Positions 45,201 through 63,900 of a DNA stretch of 64,000 nucleotides are shown one piece after another. Under the pieces are notes generated by a model that was given only the letters and a program-made list of their open reading frames with translations, did not search any database and had not been told where the DNA came from. The stretch lies in NCBI GenBank assembly GCA_023333565.1, contig JAJKFH010001106.1:930001-994000 (forward strand), read 5' to 3'. Within the stretch, counting starts at the first letter, position 1, and each line of letters opens with the position of its first letter. Made by a program: the position numbers and the translations under genes. The stretch is from Puffinus mauretanicus. Taxonomy: Eukaryota > Chordata > Aves > Procellariiformes > Procellariidae.

Positions 45201-45419
45201 TTACCAGATCTGAGAAGCTGCTTTGCGACAGCAATAGCTCCAGCAGAGCTCAGCTCTAACTGGGGTGAACCAAGAGCCACTGTACGGAGCGAAGCTGAGG
45301 TCCCACTTCGGGAATGTGGGAAGACCTGAGGTTGCTCCCACGTATTTGCCTGCTTGTGGGTATCGCCGGCGTCCTCCACAGTGAGGGCTAACCCAGGGCC
45401 AGCCCCGGTCTTTAAACCA

Positions 45420-45640
45420 AAGCCCTCTGTGCCCCGGCTGCGGCTGCCTGGGGGGGATGCAGCGGGGGATGCAGCGCCTGCGCTGGGACACAGCCGTGGC
45501 GAGGACACAAACCGCTGCGAGCTGCCGTCGCAGGATGGGGTGCTGGGCTCTGAACAGCGCGCGCGGAGCGTGGGTGGGATGAATGGCCCGGGGAGGGCCC
45601 ATAATGCCCGGCGGGACCCGCGAGCCCCTGGTGCCTGTTC
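45420..45640. promoter_or_regulatory. CpG-dense segment (orphan CpG-island-like)
   Basis: About 21 CpG dinucleotides occur in 220 bp of otherwise CpG-poor intron, including a CGCGCGCGG cluster near 45560. A GGGGATGCAGCG unit is repeated twice near 45455. Such orphan islands often mark alternative promoters or enhancers. It lies on the 5' side of both the last GSG1L exons and the BEN-like gene when read on the minus strand. No transcript start is proven. Confidence 0.45.
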
Positions 45641-45769
45641 TGAGATGTGGGTTCTTGTCTTGCACAAGGTGAAGGAGAATAATCTAATGAGCGCTTTATC
45701 ATGCTAGACATCTAACAACGTTCTGAATTTTGAGTATTGCAGTAAGTTACAAAATAGATTACTGAAGAC

Positions 45770-46010
45770 AGATTAATAGAGAATACGCCTTATTATTTAA
45801 ATATCTTAACAATTATACAATTATTATGACAGAATTGTTATAAATACTTATATAAATATTATAAATATATGAATGCAGTATATTTATATGTTCGTCAATA
45901 AATATTCATTACTGATACCCAAAATAAGCTGCATTTTAAATATAATGTGATTTATATTTTGTATCAAAATGTATTTATTTAGTTTGTATATTATGTTACT
46001 AAAATGTTAG
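45770..46010. repeat. AT-rich low-complexity segment
   Basis: Dense ATAAATAT and TTATAAAT words occur with short palindromes. It lies directly next to the CpG-dense segment, a sharp compositional step. Confidence 0.6.
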
Positions 46011-46876
46011 TAACTCCTCCCATGAAACAGAGTATAGTGAGGGGAGAAGGAAAGACTAATAATTCCCTGCAGTGCTGTGCATAAGTATTTGTATTTATTT
46101 ATTGGTGGTAGCAAAGATTGTTGTCTCTGCTTTGAGATGGAATGAAAATAATACGCTATATTTAGAAATGAAAAAAAGGAAGTATTTTCCCCAGCCATCC
46201 AAAGAGGCTGATGCCTCTAGAAGGATGTGCATGTTGTTTGCAGGTATTTCTACTCTCCAGAGTCTCCTATTCTTGTTAAGCTTCTTATGAACTTGCAAGC
46301 AATATAACACAGTTGAAGTATTTTGGCCAAATTATTTTTATGTGATTTTTAGAAGATAAATGGGAAAGGTTAAAAAAAAAAAAAATCAGTCTCCAAAATG
46401 TCGTGTCCGTTTTCCCAAGCCTTCTCCCCATGATCCACAGGGAAGTACCATGGTGCCAGGAGCACTATGCCTTCCTCTGCCGTTGTGTTAAAAGTTGCAC
46501 TGCAAGGTTCAACTGAGACATTAATTAAACACACCCCCAAAAAAAAAAAAACGAAAAGTCTCTGAAATGCCATGGCAATTATGTACCTAAATTGAACTTT
46601 AATGAGAGTGCTCAATCTGTGTTGGTAATTGTGGCTGCTGTTTATTTACAAATGCTGGGTACCTGCTGATGCGCCCAGCTGCTGCTGCGCGGTCACCGAG
46701 AGCTGTCCTCTAACACCTCAGCAATGGTACGGACATGCTGGGTTTTTGCTCCTACCATTTTGGCAGCTGGGAATTCACATGCGTGTTCCCGGAAATCTGA
46801 GATGATATGTACAATCTCCCAACAGACTGATGGAACAACTCAAAAATGAAAAGATATTAACTGGTGGTGACACTTA

Positions 46877-53097
<6,221 letters not shown>

Positions 53098-53500
53098 TGA
53101 ACAACTGGCTGAAGGGTCGAGCTCAAAGTGCTGTGGTCACTGGGGTAACATCAGGCTGGTGGCCAGTCACTAGTGGTGTTCCCCAGGGCTCAATTTTAGG
53201 GCCAGTGCTCTTCAATGTTTTTATCAGTGACCTGGGGATGACAGGAGTTGAGTGCATGCTAAGAAAGTTTGCTGATGAGGCTAAATCAAGAGGGGATGTT
53301 GAGTCCCTCAAGAGTAAAGAGGCCTTAGAGAGAGATCTTGGTAGATTTGAGTGCTGGGAAATCACCAACTGTATGAAATTTAACAAGGACAAATGCTGGA
53401 TTCTGCACCTGGGACAGTGTAATCCTGGATGTACGTATAGACCAGGGGACACGATGCTGGAGTGCAACCCTGCAGAAAGGGATCTGGGGTTAGGTTGATG
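53098..53500 (+). mobile_element. CR1 reverse transcriptase fragment
   Basis: The sense strand encodes NNWLKGRAQSAVV, then [20 protein letters not shown] and LRKFADEAKS. It then gives NCMKFNKDKCWILHLGQCNP, in one frame to about 53498. This is the RT palm and thumb of CR1. The catalytic FADD is changed to FADE and a few residues are missing, so it is inactive. Confidence 0.9.
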
Positions 53501-54417
53501 GCTTGGGGTTCCGTTGAGGTACATCAGCTGTATACAAGTTTTATCTATTGCCCACTTATGAAACAGTGCTTGAAGCTGGATGCTGTAGACACAAGTGTAG
53601 CGTGCTTGAGAAATACCAGGAAGCTGAAGAGATGCACATATGTCTCTATGGGAGGTTCCAGGTTAACATGACCAGACGGCAAGTGAGGGGATACTGCCAG
53701 AGGCGGCCTTGTGCACGTTCAGAGTGACAGGAGGGCTCTGGGAGGTGAGGGTGGAGGGCCCAGCTGGTGTTCTTCATCCTGCTGGTGAAGCAGAAAGGCA
53801 CAGGAGGAAGGAACACCTGACGGTGTGGCTGGTGTCACAGGGAGTGCTTTGGTTTCTCTAACCACAGGGCCCTCTTTCAGGACCAAGGACTGCTGAGAGG
53901 AATGGGATCCACCTGGTCAAATGGGACAAGAGTGGTTTTGCCAACAGGAGAACCTTGCAAGGAGAACTTCAAACCTGATACACTGGAGAAGGCTTGTCCT
54001 AACTTGAAGAGCTGTAAGGGCATGGGGGACAGTGAGGAAGGGACAGGGGCTGGAGCACATGACGTAAAGGTAAGGCAGAGCGAGCTTCACCTTCTCATCT
54101 TGTAGAAGAGACGGCGAAGGTCTTGCTGTCTACAGCTACCTAGTGGAAGGACATAGAGGACAGAGCCAAACTCTTAGAGCTGATCAGGGGTAGGATAAGA
54201 AAAAATTTGCAACATCAGAAATTCCAGACTGAGCTAAGCAAAAAGGTGGTCAAACACTGGAAGAGGGGCCCAGTGAGGCTGTTGGATCTCTGTCCTTGGA
54301 GACATTCAAATCTCCACTGGACGTGGCCCTGAGTAGCTGGGTCTAATGGACATTCTTCAGCAGGGGCTTGGACTAACGGCTCCAGAGGCCCCTTCCACCC
54401 TAAATCATTCTATGATT
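53501..54417 (+). mobile_element. CR1 mosaic: ORF1-like piece and 3' terminus
   Basis: Downstream of the RT piece, about 53895-53970 encodes NGIHLVKWDKSGFANR, resembling the ORF1 esterase tail (compare DGVHLSEKGKSIFSYR in the copy at 2258-2455). From about 54180 the CR1 3' UTR follows (GTCAAACACTGGAAGAGGGG) and ends with CCTAAATCATTCTATGATTT at about 54415. ORF1-like sequence lying after RT is out of order for one element, so at least two insertions or a rearrangement are present. Confidence 0.65.
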
Positions 54418-57400
54418 TTTTAATTGCACAGTTGATCGGTCTAATGTGCTGGGGGAGCGGCTGGAGGGAGGAAGTTAGCTGGGGTAGGATAACTGGAGTA
54501 GAAAGGGAGTTGAACTATGGCTCTGATGAACGGCTCGAGACATGAGTTTTGCTGTCCTGTGAAACCTTTTTCCAACGAGACACAAAGACCGGGTGAGTTT
54601 CCCGTGGAAGGCATAGGCAATTATTTCTTCTTTTTTGGGCCCTGTTTCTATCTGGAAAGGAACTCTATGTCTAACGCTCATGTCTAATTTCATGGTGTAC
54701 ACTGAATATCTGCTCTGTGCCCTTTTTAAATGCATTTATTGTGGGGGAAGGTAAGTCACACATGCAGTGTCTGCATAGTTCAGAGTATGTCCTGTCCTGC
54801 CTGCGTTCATTTTGAATTTCATCTGAAATAATAACATCCAGAAAATGCAAGCTATATCTGGATTTTGCATCTTCCTGGGGCTGCCAGAAGCAGAACAGCT
54901 GATTCAGGTTATTAATTCAGGAGACAGTGTCTTTCTGTTCTGTGCTGATGGTGAAGTGGTCTCCCACTGCTCTTCTCTCAACATGAGATTCATGAGGCAG
55001 TCACTTGGCATCACTTACTTCCACTTACAATCTCTTACAGCCTCCTTCCTGCAAAGTAGAGAGCTCCTTCTCTTGAGGAGACCTCAGTCATTTCAGGTGA
55101 CGGGGAAGAAGCTCTCCAGAGGATTTTTCTCTTTCCCTATCTTCTCTGCTGTCACCTTTTCTGTCTGTCTCGGTTCCCACCAGCCTGTGTCCTCTGCTCC
55201 AGGGGTTTGTCTGGCCTAACTCAGCTTTTGTGAAAAAATCTTTCCTTCGGAAGAGTCAGCACTTGTTTCATTTGGAGATTCCTACCTGGATGGCCTGTAT
55301 CTGAGGGTCTGTATTCTTATAAATCACCACCTTTGTCTCATTTTTTGGTTTTTGTCCAGTTTATGCTTTTTCCTTGCCTGTTCATCAAACTGACTGTTAC
55401 GTGTGCGGAGAAGGTGCTGTGGGTTTGTGTACAGAGCTCAGCTGGGACGCGCCTGTCATGCCAAGGACGTTCCTTGGTAATGCAGAAAGATTTCAGGTTC
55501 TGACCTGCCTCCTCCTCACCATGTGCAGCATTTGTCAGACGCTGTGCCATCCCTGCTCACCTTGTAGGAAATAATGCTGTGACATTGTGGTGGCAATGGG
55601 AGACCTCCTAGGAAAGGAGAGCCTATTACTTTAAAACAAAACTAAATCAAAACTGATTTCACTTGCACTTCCGTACACACTCACAAGCACGAGTATGTGC
55701 AAGGAGTCCATCCAGCATACCAAGACACATGTACTCAGTCAATCTTTCCAGGATTCTCTGAAATAATATAGAGGATGCCGGCTGTCAAGTCCTCCTCATG
55801 TCTTCTGGGCTTTTTGTAGATTAGCAAAAATGTGCTAGGTTTGCATGTTCATTTTTGTCCTGGCTAGGAGCTGACAGTGATCTGTCTGGCTCTGTCACAT
55901 CTCTGTTACACATCGCGATTTACTTGTTGACCTGTATCTCCCAACCTGGTGTCTGAGAAGCTGCAGGTAGATGAGCACTAGGATCTTGATGACCCACTAA
56001 TCTCGGTACCATCAACACCTGCTACTCTAACAGGCCTTATCCTGCCGTTTTTTACTCTGGTGCTTCTACACCAACCAGTCTATCACGTCCTCGGCAGTGT
56101 TCCTGACAATGACAGAGTTACTTTTGTGTACTGTGGGCCACTTCGGACCTTTGCTCCTGCTCCACAGATATTATGCTGTATGTCACAGGTGGGATTGTTC
56201 TGAAGCTGAACACCACAGACTGTGGAGCTGTTCCTGAAGGTAAAGGAGTCACCATCTTCAGGACAACTTCCTTGCGAAGCGAAAGCTGGAAGTACAGGGC
56301 CTGGGCTGAGCTGCTCACCTGGAACTTGAGATGGCAAAGCTGGGAGTCACTGAAAAATTTCACTTAAGTCAACTTACATGATAGGACTCCTTCCTCAGAA
56401 GGAATCATACCACCTTCGTATCATCTAATCTCAAGACAGGTTGCTTTGCCTAAAATGTGAAAACACAGCCCTGCTGAAAGCACATTTTTCATCTGTGCTT
56501 CTGTTGTCGTCCAGAGATTCTGATTCCACAAGAAGGTCAGTAAACTAGCCAGGACATTACTGAGCTTCTTCGTGTCTCTGAGCTATTGTTATTTCCTCAA
56601 CAATGTGCTACCAGATTGTCTTCTCTGTGGAGTTCATGGTGAAAAGCATCAGTGCCACCTCCTCATGGACTTAGCACTGAATCGGTATTGCTACACGCCA
56701 AGGAAATTCATCTTCCAGCAACCCCAAGAGAAGTGAACATGCTCTTCATTGTGACTGAAAAGATAACTGTTACCCACACGATCGCTGAAATTTTAGGAAC
56801 TCAAGTACATCGTGAACCATCTCACAAGATCAGTCCCTTGCATTTCTGTCAGACAGTGGAGGGCAGCATCAACATTTTGAAGGAAGATTCACAGATACGG
56901 CAAAGCTGGTGATCATGTTAAGTGCATCTGCCAAAGACGTGTTAACAAAATAATATTGCAGATAATTCTGAATGAATGAAACAAACTGAGTATTTTTCTG
57001 ACAGTGAGGTAAAGAAGCTTTACCTCAGCCTGCAGTGAGTCTCAGGGCTCAAAACTTGAGTTTATTTCAAGTCAGTCCTGATCACCGGGGAAGGCACTGT
57101 AAATGAACACGCTATTACCTCTCACCAAGGAGCACTCTGAGTCAGGAATCTCCAATGCTGACTTTCCTTTGAAATAGGAATTCTGAAAAAAGTCATAGAA
57201 ATTCTGCTTAGAAGAACTCGAGGCACCGTACCACATTTCAGTGAATTCCTGATTAAGGAATCCAAAGAACGGTGTGATTAATGACTTCCAGGAGTTTTGA
57301 GCTGATTTTGACTGTTTGGTATCTAAGTTAAGAAGTGTAAATGTGAAACTGGGTTAACTGCTGCTGTTGTCATAGGTTATTCTGTTGGTTTGCATCTGGC

Positions 57401-58506
57401 CTTTTCCCTTTGGAGTAAGAAAAACTAAGGACCATTCACAATACCCTGAGCGAAAATAAGTATCAAAACATCAAGTTTTCTTTGTTCAAATCCACTGCAA
57501 TTTCCTGTCACAAAAAAGCAACAGTTGCTGACTCCAATTTCTCTGTGAGAGCACTCTGGTTAAACCGACCTCAAGAATGTCAAGAAATTACTGACACGCG
57601 CTTCTGTGCTCTTTCCCCACAACATGCAAAGGTGATTCTTAGTTGTCTTCTACTGCGTTATTAAAGCCATTCTCAGATCGTTACCAATTCGGACTGAAAT
57701 AACAAGAACTTGGTTACCATCTGAATGAGACTATGTGGAGGATAATAAAGAAGCATTTGCTTCATTTGCTGCATTTGTTTCTGGAACCACAAAGTTCCAT
57801 AATTTCAATTACTGTTGCGCTTCTGAGATTAATACAGCCAACAAACCAGTTCTAGAGAGTCAAAATACACATCTATACCTCCTACCACCTACAGTCACAT
57901 GCAGCCATGGAGTTTTATGCTAAATATGTATGATTGTAAACTTGTTGGCAAATTGGAAAAGTTGATTTGTGGTGCCAGCTCAGTATGCCAACAGTTTCTG
58001 ATGCCAGATTGTGAGGTCCTATCTCCAGATGAAATAACGATATTGAAATCCCCTCTTGGCTGCTTCTCTGGGCTGGTCAGGTCATGAAAATGACCGTCAA
58101 AGACCCAACATTAGTACATGTTCTCAAGGCAACACTGAAGAGGTGGCCAACAGAGAAATTGCTGTTAGAGTTCAAAGCATTTTTAATACATAAACATGAG
58201 CTGTTTGCTCATAAAGGATCTCTTCTGGGAAAATAATATTGCTCTCCCTGAAGGAGATTGCTGAGTCATGTTAACAATGTTATATGCAGCATAGGCAGGA
58301 ATTGTGGGCATGAAAATGTTAGTCATGCATTTTGGCTAGTGGCTTGGAAATTATGCCAGCATAAAAAACCCCATAAATGAATGTATTACCTGCCAAGCTA
58401 TGTGAGGCTGCCTGCTGAAAGCCCCAGCGTTCCCTGAGCAATGCCCAAGAAGCAACAGTCCAGAGTCTGTATTGATTTCTGAGGGCCCTTTCAAACAGAA
58501 AATTAG
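54418..58506. other. Probably intronic, with unassigned coding-like tract
   Basis: No gene is recognised. Between about 54.8 and 58.1 kb the plus strand shows successive open stretches (54845-55219, 56652-56912, 57482-57664, 57735-57923, 57899-58087) broken by stops. They could be a decayed processed pseudogene or chance. Confidence 0.3.
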
Positions 58507-58590
58507 AATCATAGAATCATAGAATCAGTAAGGTTGGAAAAGACCTTTAAGATCATCGAGTCCAACCGTCAATCCAACACACCGTTCCCC

Positions 58591-60040
58591 CTACACCATG
58601 TCCCTAAGGGCCTCATCTACACGTCTTTTAAATACCTCCAGGGATGGTGACTCTACCACTTCCCCGGGCAGCCTGTTCCAAGGCCTGACCACTCTTTCAG
58701 TAAAGAAATTTCTCCTAATGTCCAGTCTAAACCTCCCCTGGCGCAACTTGAGGCCATTTCCTCTCGTCCTATCGCTGGTTACTTGGGAGAAGAGACCAAC
58801 ACCCACCTCGCTACAACCTCCTTTCAGGTAGCTGTAGAGAGCGATGAGGTCTCCCCTCAGCCTCCTCTTCTCCAGACTAAACAAGCCCAGTTCCCTCAGC
58901 CGCTCCTCATAAGACTTGTGCTCCAGGCCCTTCACCAGCTTCGTTGCCCTCCTCTGGACACGCTCCAGCACCTCAATGTCCTTCTTGTAGTGAGGGGCCC
59001 AAAACTGAACACAGTATTCGAGGTGCGGCCTCACCAGTGCCGAGTACAGGGGCACGATCACCTCCCTGCTCCTGCTGGCCACACTATTTCTGATACAGGC
59101 CAGGATGCCATTGGCCTTCTTGGCCACCTGGGCACACTGCCGGCTCATGTTCAGCTGGCTGTCAATCAGCACCCCCAGGTCCTTTTCCTCTGGGCAGCTT
59201 TCCAGCCACTCTTCCCCAAGCCTGTAGCGTTGCCTGGGGTTGTTGTGGCCGAAGTGCAGGACCCGGGCACTTGGCCTTGTTGAACCTCATACAGTTGGCC
59301 TCGGCCCATCGATCCAGCCTGTCCAGGTCCCTCTGCAGAGCCTTCCTACCCTCCAGCAGATCAACACTCCTGCCCAACTTGGTGTCGTCTGCAAACTTAC
59401 TGAGGGAGCACTCGATCCCCTCGTCCAGATCGTCGATAAAGATATTGAACAACACCGGCCCCAAAACTGAACCCTGGGGAACACCGCTCGTGACCGGCCG
59501 CCAACTGGATTTAACTCCGTTCACCACAACTCTCTGGGCTCGGCTGTCCAGCCAGTTTTTTACCCAGTGAAGAGTGTACCTGTCTAGGCCGTGAGCCGCC
59601 AGCTTCTCTAGGAGAATGCTGTGGGAGACAGTGTCAAAGGCTTTACTGAAGTCCGGGTAGACCACATCCACAGCCTTTCCCTCATCCACGAGGCGGGTCA
59701 CCTGGTCATAGAAGGAGATGAGGTTGGTCAAGCAGGACCTGCCTTCCATGAACCTGTGCTGGCTGGGCCTGATCCCCTGGTTGTCCTGGACATGGCTCGT
59801 GAGCGCCCTCAAAACGAACCACTCCATAATCTTCCCCGGCACCGAGGTCAGGCTGACCAGCCTGTAGTTCCCCGGATCCTCCTTCCGGCCCTTCTTATAG
59901 ATGGGCGTCACATTGGCGAGCCTCCAGTCGTCCGGGACCTCCCCAGTTAACCAGGACTGCTGGTAAATGATGGAGAGCGGCTCGGCAAGCTCCTCCGCCA
60001 GCTCCTTCAGTACCCTCGGGTGGATCCCATCCGGCCCCAT
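58591..60040 (-). pseudogene. CR1 ORF2 reverse transcriptase
   Basis: The upper frame starts at [20 protein letters not shown] and carries [31 protein letters not shown] (motif A), [20 protein letters not shown] and KFADDTKL (motif C, catalytic Asp pair intact). A frame change near 59165 passes to a second frame with [33 protein letters not shown] and a C-terminal [17 protein letters not shown]. The two frames overlap by 11 bp, so one small indel separates them. The protein would copy element RNA at a nicked target; this copy is broken. Confidence 0.9.
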
Positions 60041-60093
60041 AGACTTGTGAGCGTCCAGGTGGCGTAGCAGGTCATTAACTTCTTCCTCATGGA

Positions 60094-60870
60094 TTATGGG
60101 GGGTTATCCTGCTCGTCGTCCTTGTCATCCAGCTCAGGGGGCTGAGTACCCTGAGGATAACTGCTCTGACTGCTAAAGACTGAGGCAAAGAAGGCATTGA
60201 GTACCTCAGCCTTATCCTCATCCCTGGTGGCAACGTTCCCCCCCGCATCCAATAGAGGATGAAGATTCTCCTTGGCTCTCCTTTTGTCATTAATATACTT
60301 GTAAAAGCATTTTTTGTTGTCTCTCACGACAGCAGCCAGGTTGAGTTCTAGCCGGGCTTTTGCCTTTCTAATTTCCTCTCTGCACAATCTAACGAGATCC
60401 CTGTACTGTTCTTGACTTGCCTGCCCCTTCTTCCACAAGTGATAAACTCTCCTTTTTTTCCTGAGTCCCAGCCAGAGCTCCGCGTTCAGCCAGGCCGGTC
60501 GCCTTCCCCGCCGTTCTTCTTGCTGCACATGGGGACAGCCCGCTCCTGCACCTTTAAGACTTCCTTCTTGAAGAACGTCCAGCCTTCCTGGACCCCTTTG
60601 CCCTTCAGGACTGTCTCCCAAGGGACCCTCTCGACCAGCGTCCTGAGCAGGCCAAAGTCCCCTCCGGAAGTCCATGGTAGCGGTTTTGCTGGCCCCCCTC
60701 TTTACTTCACCAAGTATCGAGAATTCTACCATTTCATGGTCGCTAAGCCCAAGCCGGCCTCCGACCACCACATCTCCCACCAGTCCTTCTCTGTTTGTGA
60801 ACAGCAGGTCAAGCGAGGCACCTCCCCTGGTGGGCTCGCTTACCAGCTGCGTCAGGAAGTTATCCTCCAC
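60094..60870 (-). pseudogene. CR1 ORF2 endonuclease end and linker
   Basis: The frame opens in the endonuclease at DNFLTQLVSEPTRGGASLDL and includes GLSDHEMVEF, the conserved SDH motif. It then gives RRPAWLNAELW and a Lys/Arg-rich linker ending in FYKYINDKRRAKENL and FFASVFSS. An internal shift near 60670 (DFRRG) changes part of the linker. The first half of the endonuclease is missing because the copy is truncated. Confidence 0.85.
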
Positions 60871-61014
60871 ACACTCCAGGAACCTCCTCGACTGTTTCCT
60901 CTCCGCCGTGTGGTACTGCCAACAGATGTCCGGAAAGTTGTCACCCTCCTGGGAAAGGGTGCAGTGGAAGGAGTCACCCTAATGGTCCTCTTGCACTTCC
61001 CTATTCCTTACTGA

Positions 61015-63219
61015 TCTAGTTCTCAGGAAAACGCTGACCATCCATAGCCTGTGGTGCCCACGATGGTCTGCAACACCAGGGAAAATGTAGTTATTTCTTT
61101 ATCTCAATTCCAGAGCTAGTAGCATGATGCCACGAGCGTACTGGCAGCTGCAAAACACGTAGTAGGTGCTGGTTTTTATGGGGAGTGCTCCGTAGACCTA
61201 ATGGGTGTTTGGTTTTCTTGCACTACTGATTTTTAAGATGTTCTGTTTACCTATGTAAAATGATATTTTCTCTGCATTTTTGGTCCCGTCTGCTTTGTTC
61301 CTCCTGGTCTATATTTGCTGCCCCTATGTTCCTTGTCTCTGGCTGTCATTGCTCTGCTTTTCCAGGCTTACCCGCTATGTTGGAACTGACACCTGGATCT
61401 CACTTTAATCTCTCCTCTTCACATTCAGTGCAAGAGAAAAGAGAGGAAAAAATACACAAATGGGTACCCACTGAGAAATGTTGTGCATCTTGTGTGGGAA
61501 AAGCATTAAAGTAAGCTTAAAAGGGCCATGTAAATCTCACGCTTTCTCTTCCAGTTGCATTCTGATGGTTTTAGTCATTTGCTCATCTCTGCTGCTCCAA
61601 TACTGGGAATTACAAGCCAGAAATATTGGAGTGATCAATAAAAAATGGTGAAAGGAATAAACATTGAGCATGCTGTTGTGGCTGGCATAGGGACTCAGCT
61701 CTGAGCAGTCAGCCCATCTGTTGGTTAATGCAGTCTCATAATATCAGACCATCTGCCTGCTCCTCTTGTGCTGCACTGTAAAAAAACTGGGAGGAGAGAA
61801 GTAGACCACAAAGCTATGAGAGACGTTCCTCCAAAACAAAGTAAGCTTCATGATCCTAAAAGCCATCAGAGATACCTAAAGCTATCTGTTACCATAAAAC
61901 AACTAAGACAGTCAAGACGGATAAAGGGCAGCACCCAGACAAGGGACTGCAGTTTGCAAATCACGAGAGGCCATATGATAAACACAGTCACCAGAAACCG
62001 CTGAGGTGAGAGAAGAAATGCTTTGATTCTGTTTAGCTTTGGTTCTTCATTGGTTTCTTTATTTTGAAAGGTGAGGTGGAGCTGCGAGCTAAATAAAATG
62101 CTTCTCTTCTGCATGATGATGTGTTTTCTGTGACTTTTGATGGTTCTGACATGGAGCTTGGTTCTGGATTTAATCCTGTGTATGGCACTGAGCGGATTGT
62201 GGATTATCTTTGTGCCTATATTTTTTTTTCCTGGTGTGAAAACAGTAGAGTAATATAGTGGAAAAGACCATGAAAAACACTCTAAAGCAGGACTATCCCA
62301 TATGCCTTAATAAATATACTTGGGCTAAATGGAGCTACAGTGCAGGGTCTGTGGTGTGCTTCCATCCTCGGCTCTGGGCTGAGAAACGAATTATGTTCAG
62401 ACCTTGTGAGCATTCCCCACAGCAGAGAATCGGTGTTCTCCATGCCTTTGGCATCACCGGCGTGAAAAGCAAGACTGTTGCTTCCTTTTAGGAACTAGGA
62501 ATTTAGCTTGAATTCTGCTCTTAAGCATGGCTTCATCTTTGTATATCTAATTAGCTTTTAAAAATAACTTCAGTGATTCATAATAGATGTGTAAGAAAAC
62601 ACAGATAAGATGTTAGTAACATGTTTTTTTCCTGCATACTTAATCACAACTCTCCTAATACAAGTGCACAGGTACTTGTCTGTGCGGGTATGTATATACC
62701 TTATTGCAGATATATTAAGAATAATGTAAGCAGAATGTTCAAGAAGACAATGGGGAATGTTTTGGAAAGCGTACGATTCTTGTGGGAGACCCAGTTACAT
62801 TTCTTTTCACTCGATGCAAGTCTCCAAGTGGTCCTTTTAGAAAATCTATCCTTTTCTTCTTCTTAGGGGCAGCTACCCAGTACACAAAAAAGGAGGTTTG
62901 TCTTTTAAGTTGGCTGTTACGAGTTTCATTTGCCTCTTCTCCAGCCCGAAATCTGTTCTGTGTTGTCCTTCTCAAACAAAAAAAGTATTCCCTATCTTTG
63001 ACCATAACCGTCAAACCCTCCTCTCTATCTCTTTAAATTTTATCATAACTTTTTTGAGCTGGGGCTGGCAGGGGAGGGGTGAGAGGTGCGCACAGAGTGC
63101 TGCGGGTGGGTGCATCATGAATACATGTGGTGGCATGGTGACTTTTTTGTTTTGTTCTTTATTTCCTACAACGATCCTAATATTTCTTTTAATCTTTTCT
63201 TAATCTCTGCAGAGCAGTG
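61015..63219. other. Non-coding sequence, probably GSG1L intron
   Basis: No gene, RNA or repeat is recognised apart from short T- and A-runs (about 62220 and 62986). Confidence 0.5.
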
Positions 63220-63900
63220 AATTAATGTTTTCATAGAAGTGTCTGTCATCGCTCCAAGAACTCTATCCTGAGGGGTAAAAGCTAATTCAGAACCCATCAC
63301 TATATATGTAAAGGTAGGATTACTCTTCATTTTCACCACTTTGCCTTTATCAACACTGAATATTATCTGCCATTTTCAGTCACTCAGCGACTGAGAAAGA
63401 AAGATTTCTGACTAGCTTAGAAGCCTGTAGTGTATCTAGTATCTTTAAAGTTTTCACACTCCATTTGTCCTTTTAGCTGAACCTTTTAATTTCTTTTAAT
63501 TAGCTCTTGTTTTTCTTGCATTCCCTTCTTCACAACTGTTTTAAACTTCTATTGCTTTTGCAACGATGCTGAATTTGTCTATGTTAGTCACAGATACAAG
63601 GCAACTCTTACTAACATTTTGAACCAAGTTCCCTGCATCACTCAGGAATAAGTGAAGAGTTGCAAGTTTCCCAACTAATTTCTCCGTGCTCATGAAGTTT
63701 TGGTCTCTACATCATACCGAGCGTGACATTTTCTCAGTCTGTGCATAGGGTTTTGAAGTTTACTCCTCCTGTTTTGTTTTCTGTCCTTATATCTTCTCTG
63801 ATACCAAGTTTAACCCTGCTACTGCAAGCCGCCCTAATGGGTGATGACTAATATAATTCTGTAATTTTTATCTGAGCATGGAATCCATCCATAGAGATTG
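63220..63900 (-). mobile_element. Ancient CR1/L3-like remnant
   Basis: The plus strand contains phrases resembling the complement of old CR1/L3 3' regions: AACCCATCACTATATATGTA, then CACTTTGCCTTTATCAACAC, TGAATATTATCTGCCATTTT and CAGTCACTCAG. It is highly diverged, without open frames. The boundaries are approximate. Confidence 0.5.

Larger units (their letters stand above)
58507..61014 (-). mobile_element. CR1 LINE, long 5'-truncated copy
   Basis: The minus-strand element has its 3' end at 58507, where the complement of two to three ATTCTATG units (AATCATAGAATCATAGAATC) is followed by GGTTGGAAAAGACC. It extends upward through the 3' UTR, the RT C-terminal region, the RT core, the linker and the second half of the endonuclease, and stops near 61014. 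It is less decayed than the copy at 1-2460: three long frames (60870-60094, 60040-59162, 59172-58591) cover nearly the whole of ORF2, with only a few shifts and changes. It lies upstream of the visible GSG1L exons in the same orientation. Confidence 0.95.

Noticed and set aside
45017..45667. 216-codon minus-strand frame over the CpG cluster
   Set aside because: High GC suppresses stops in several frames at once (plus 45354-45707 and minus 45201-45665 are also open); no protein features.
56160..56200. RYYAVCH string suggesting a GPCR fragment
   Set aside because: It is an isolated seven-residue match in an otherwise unrelated, interrupted frame; treated as chance.
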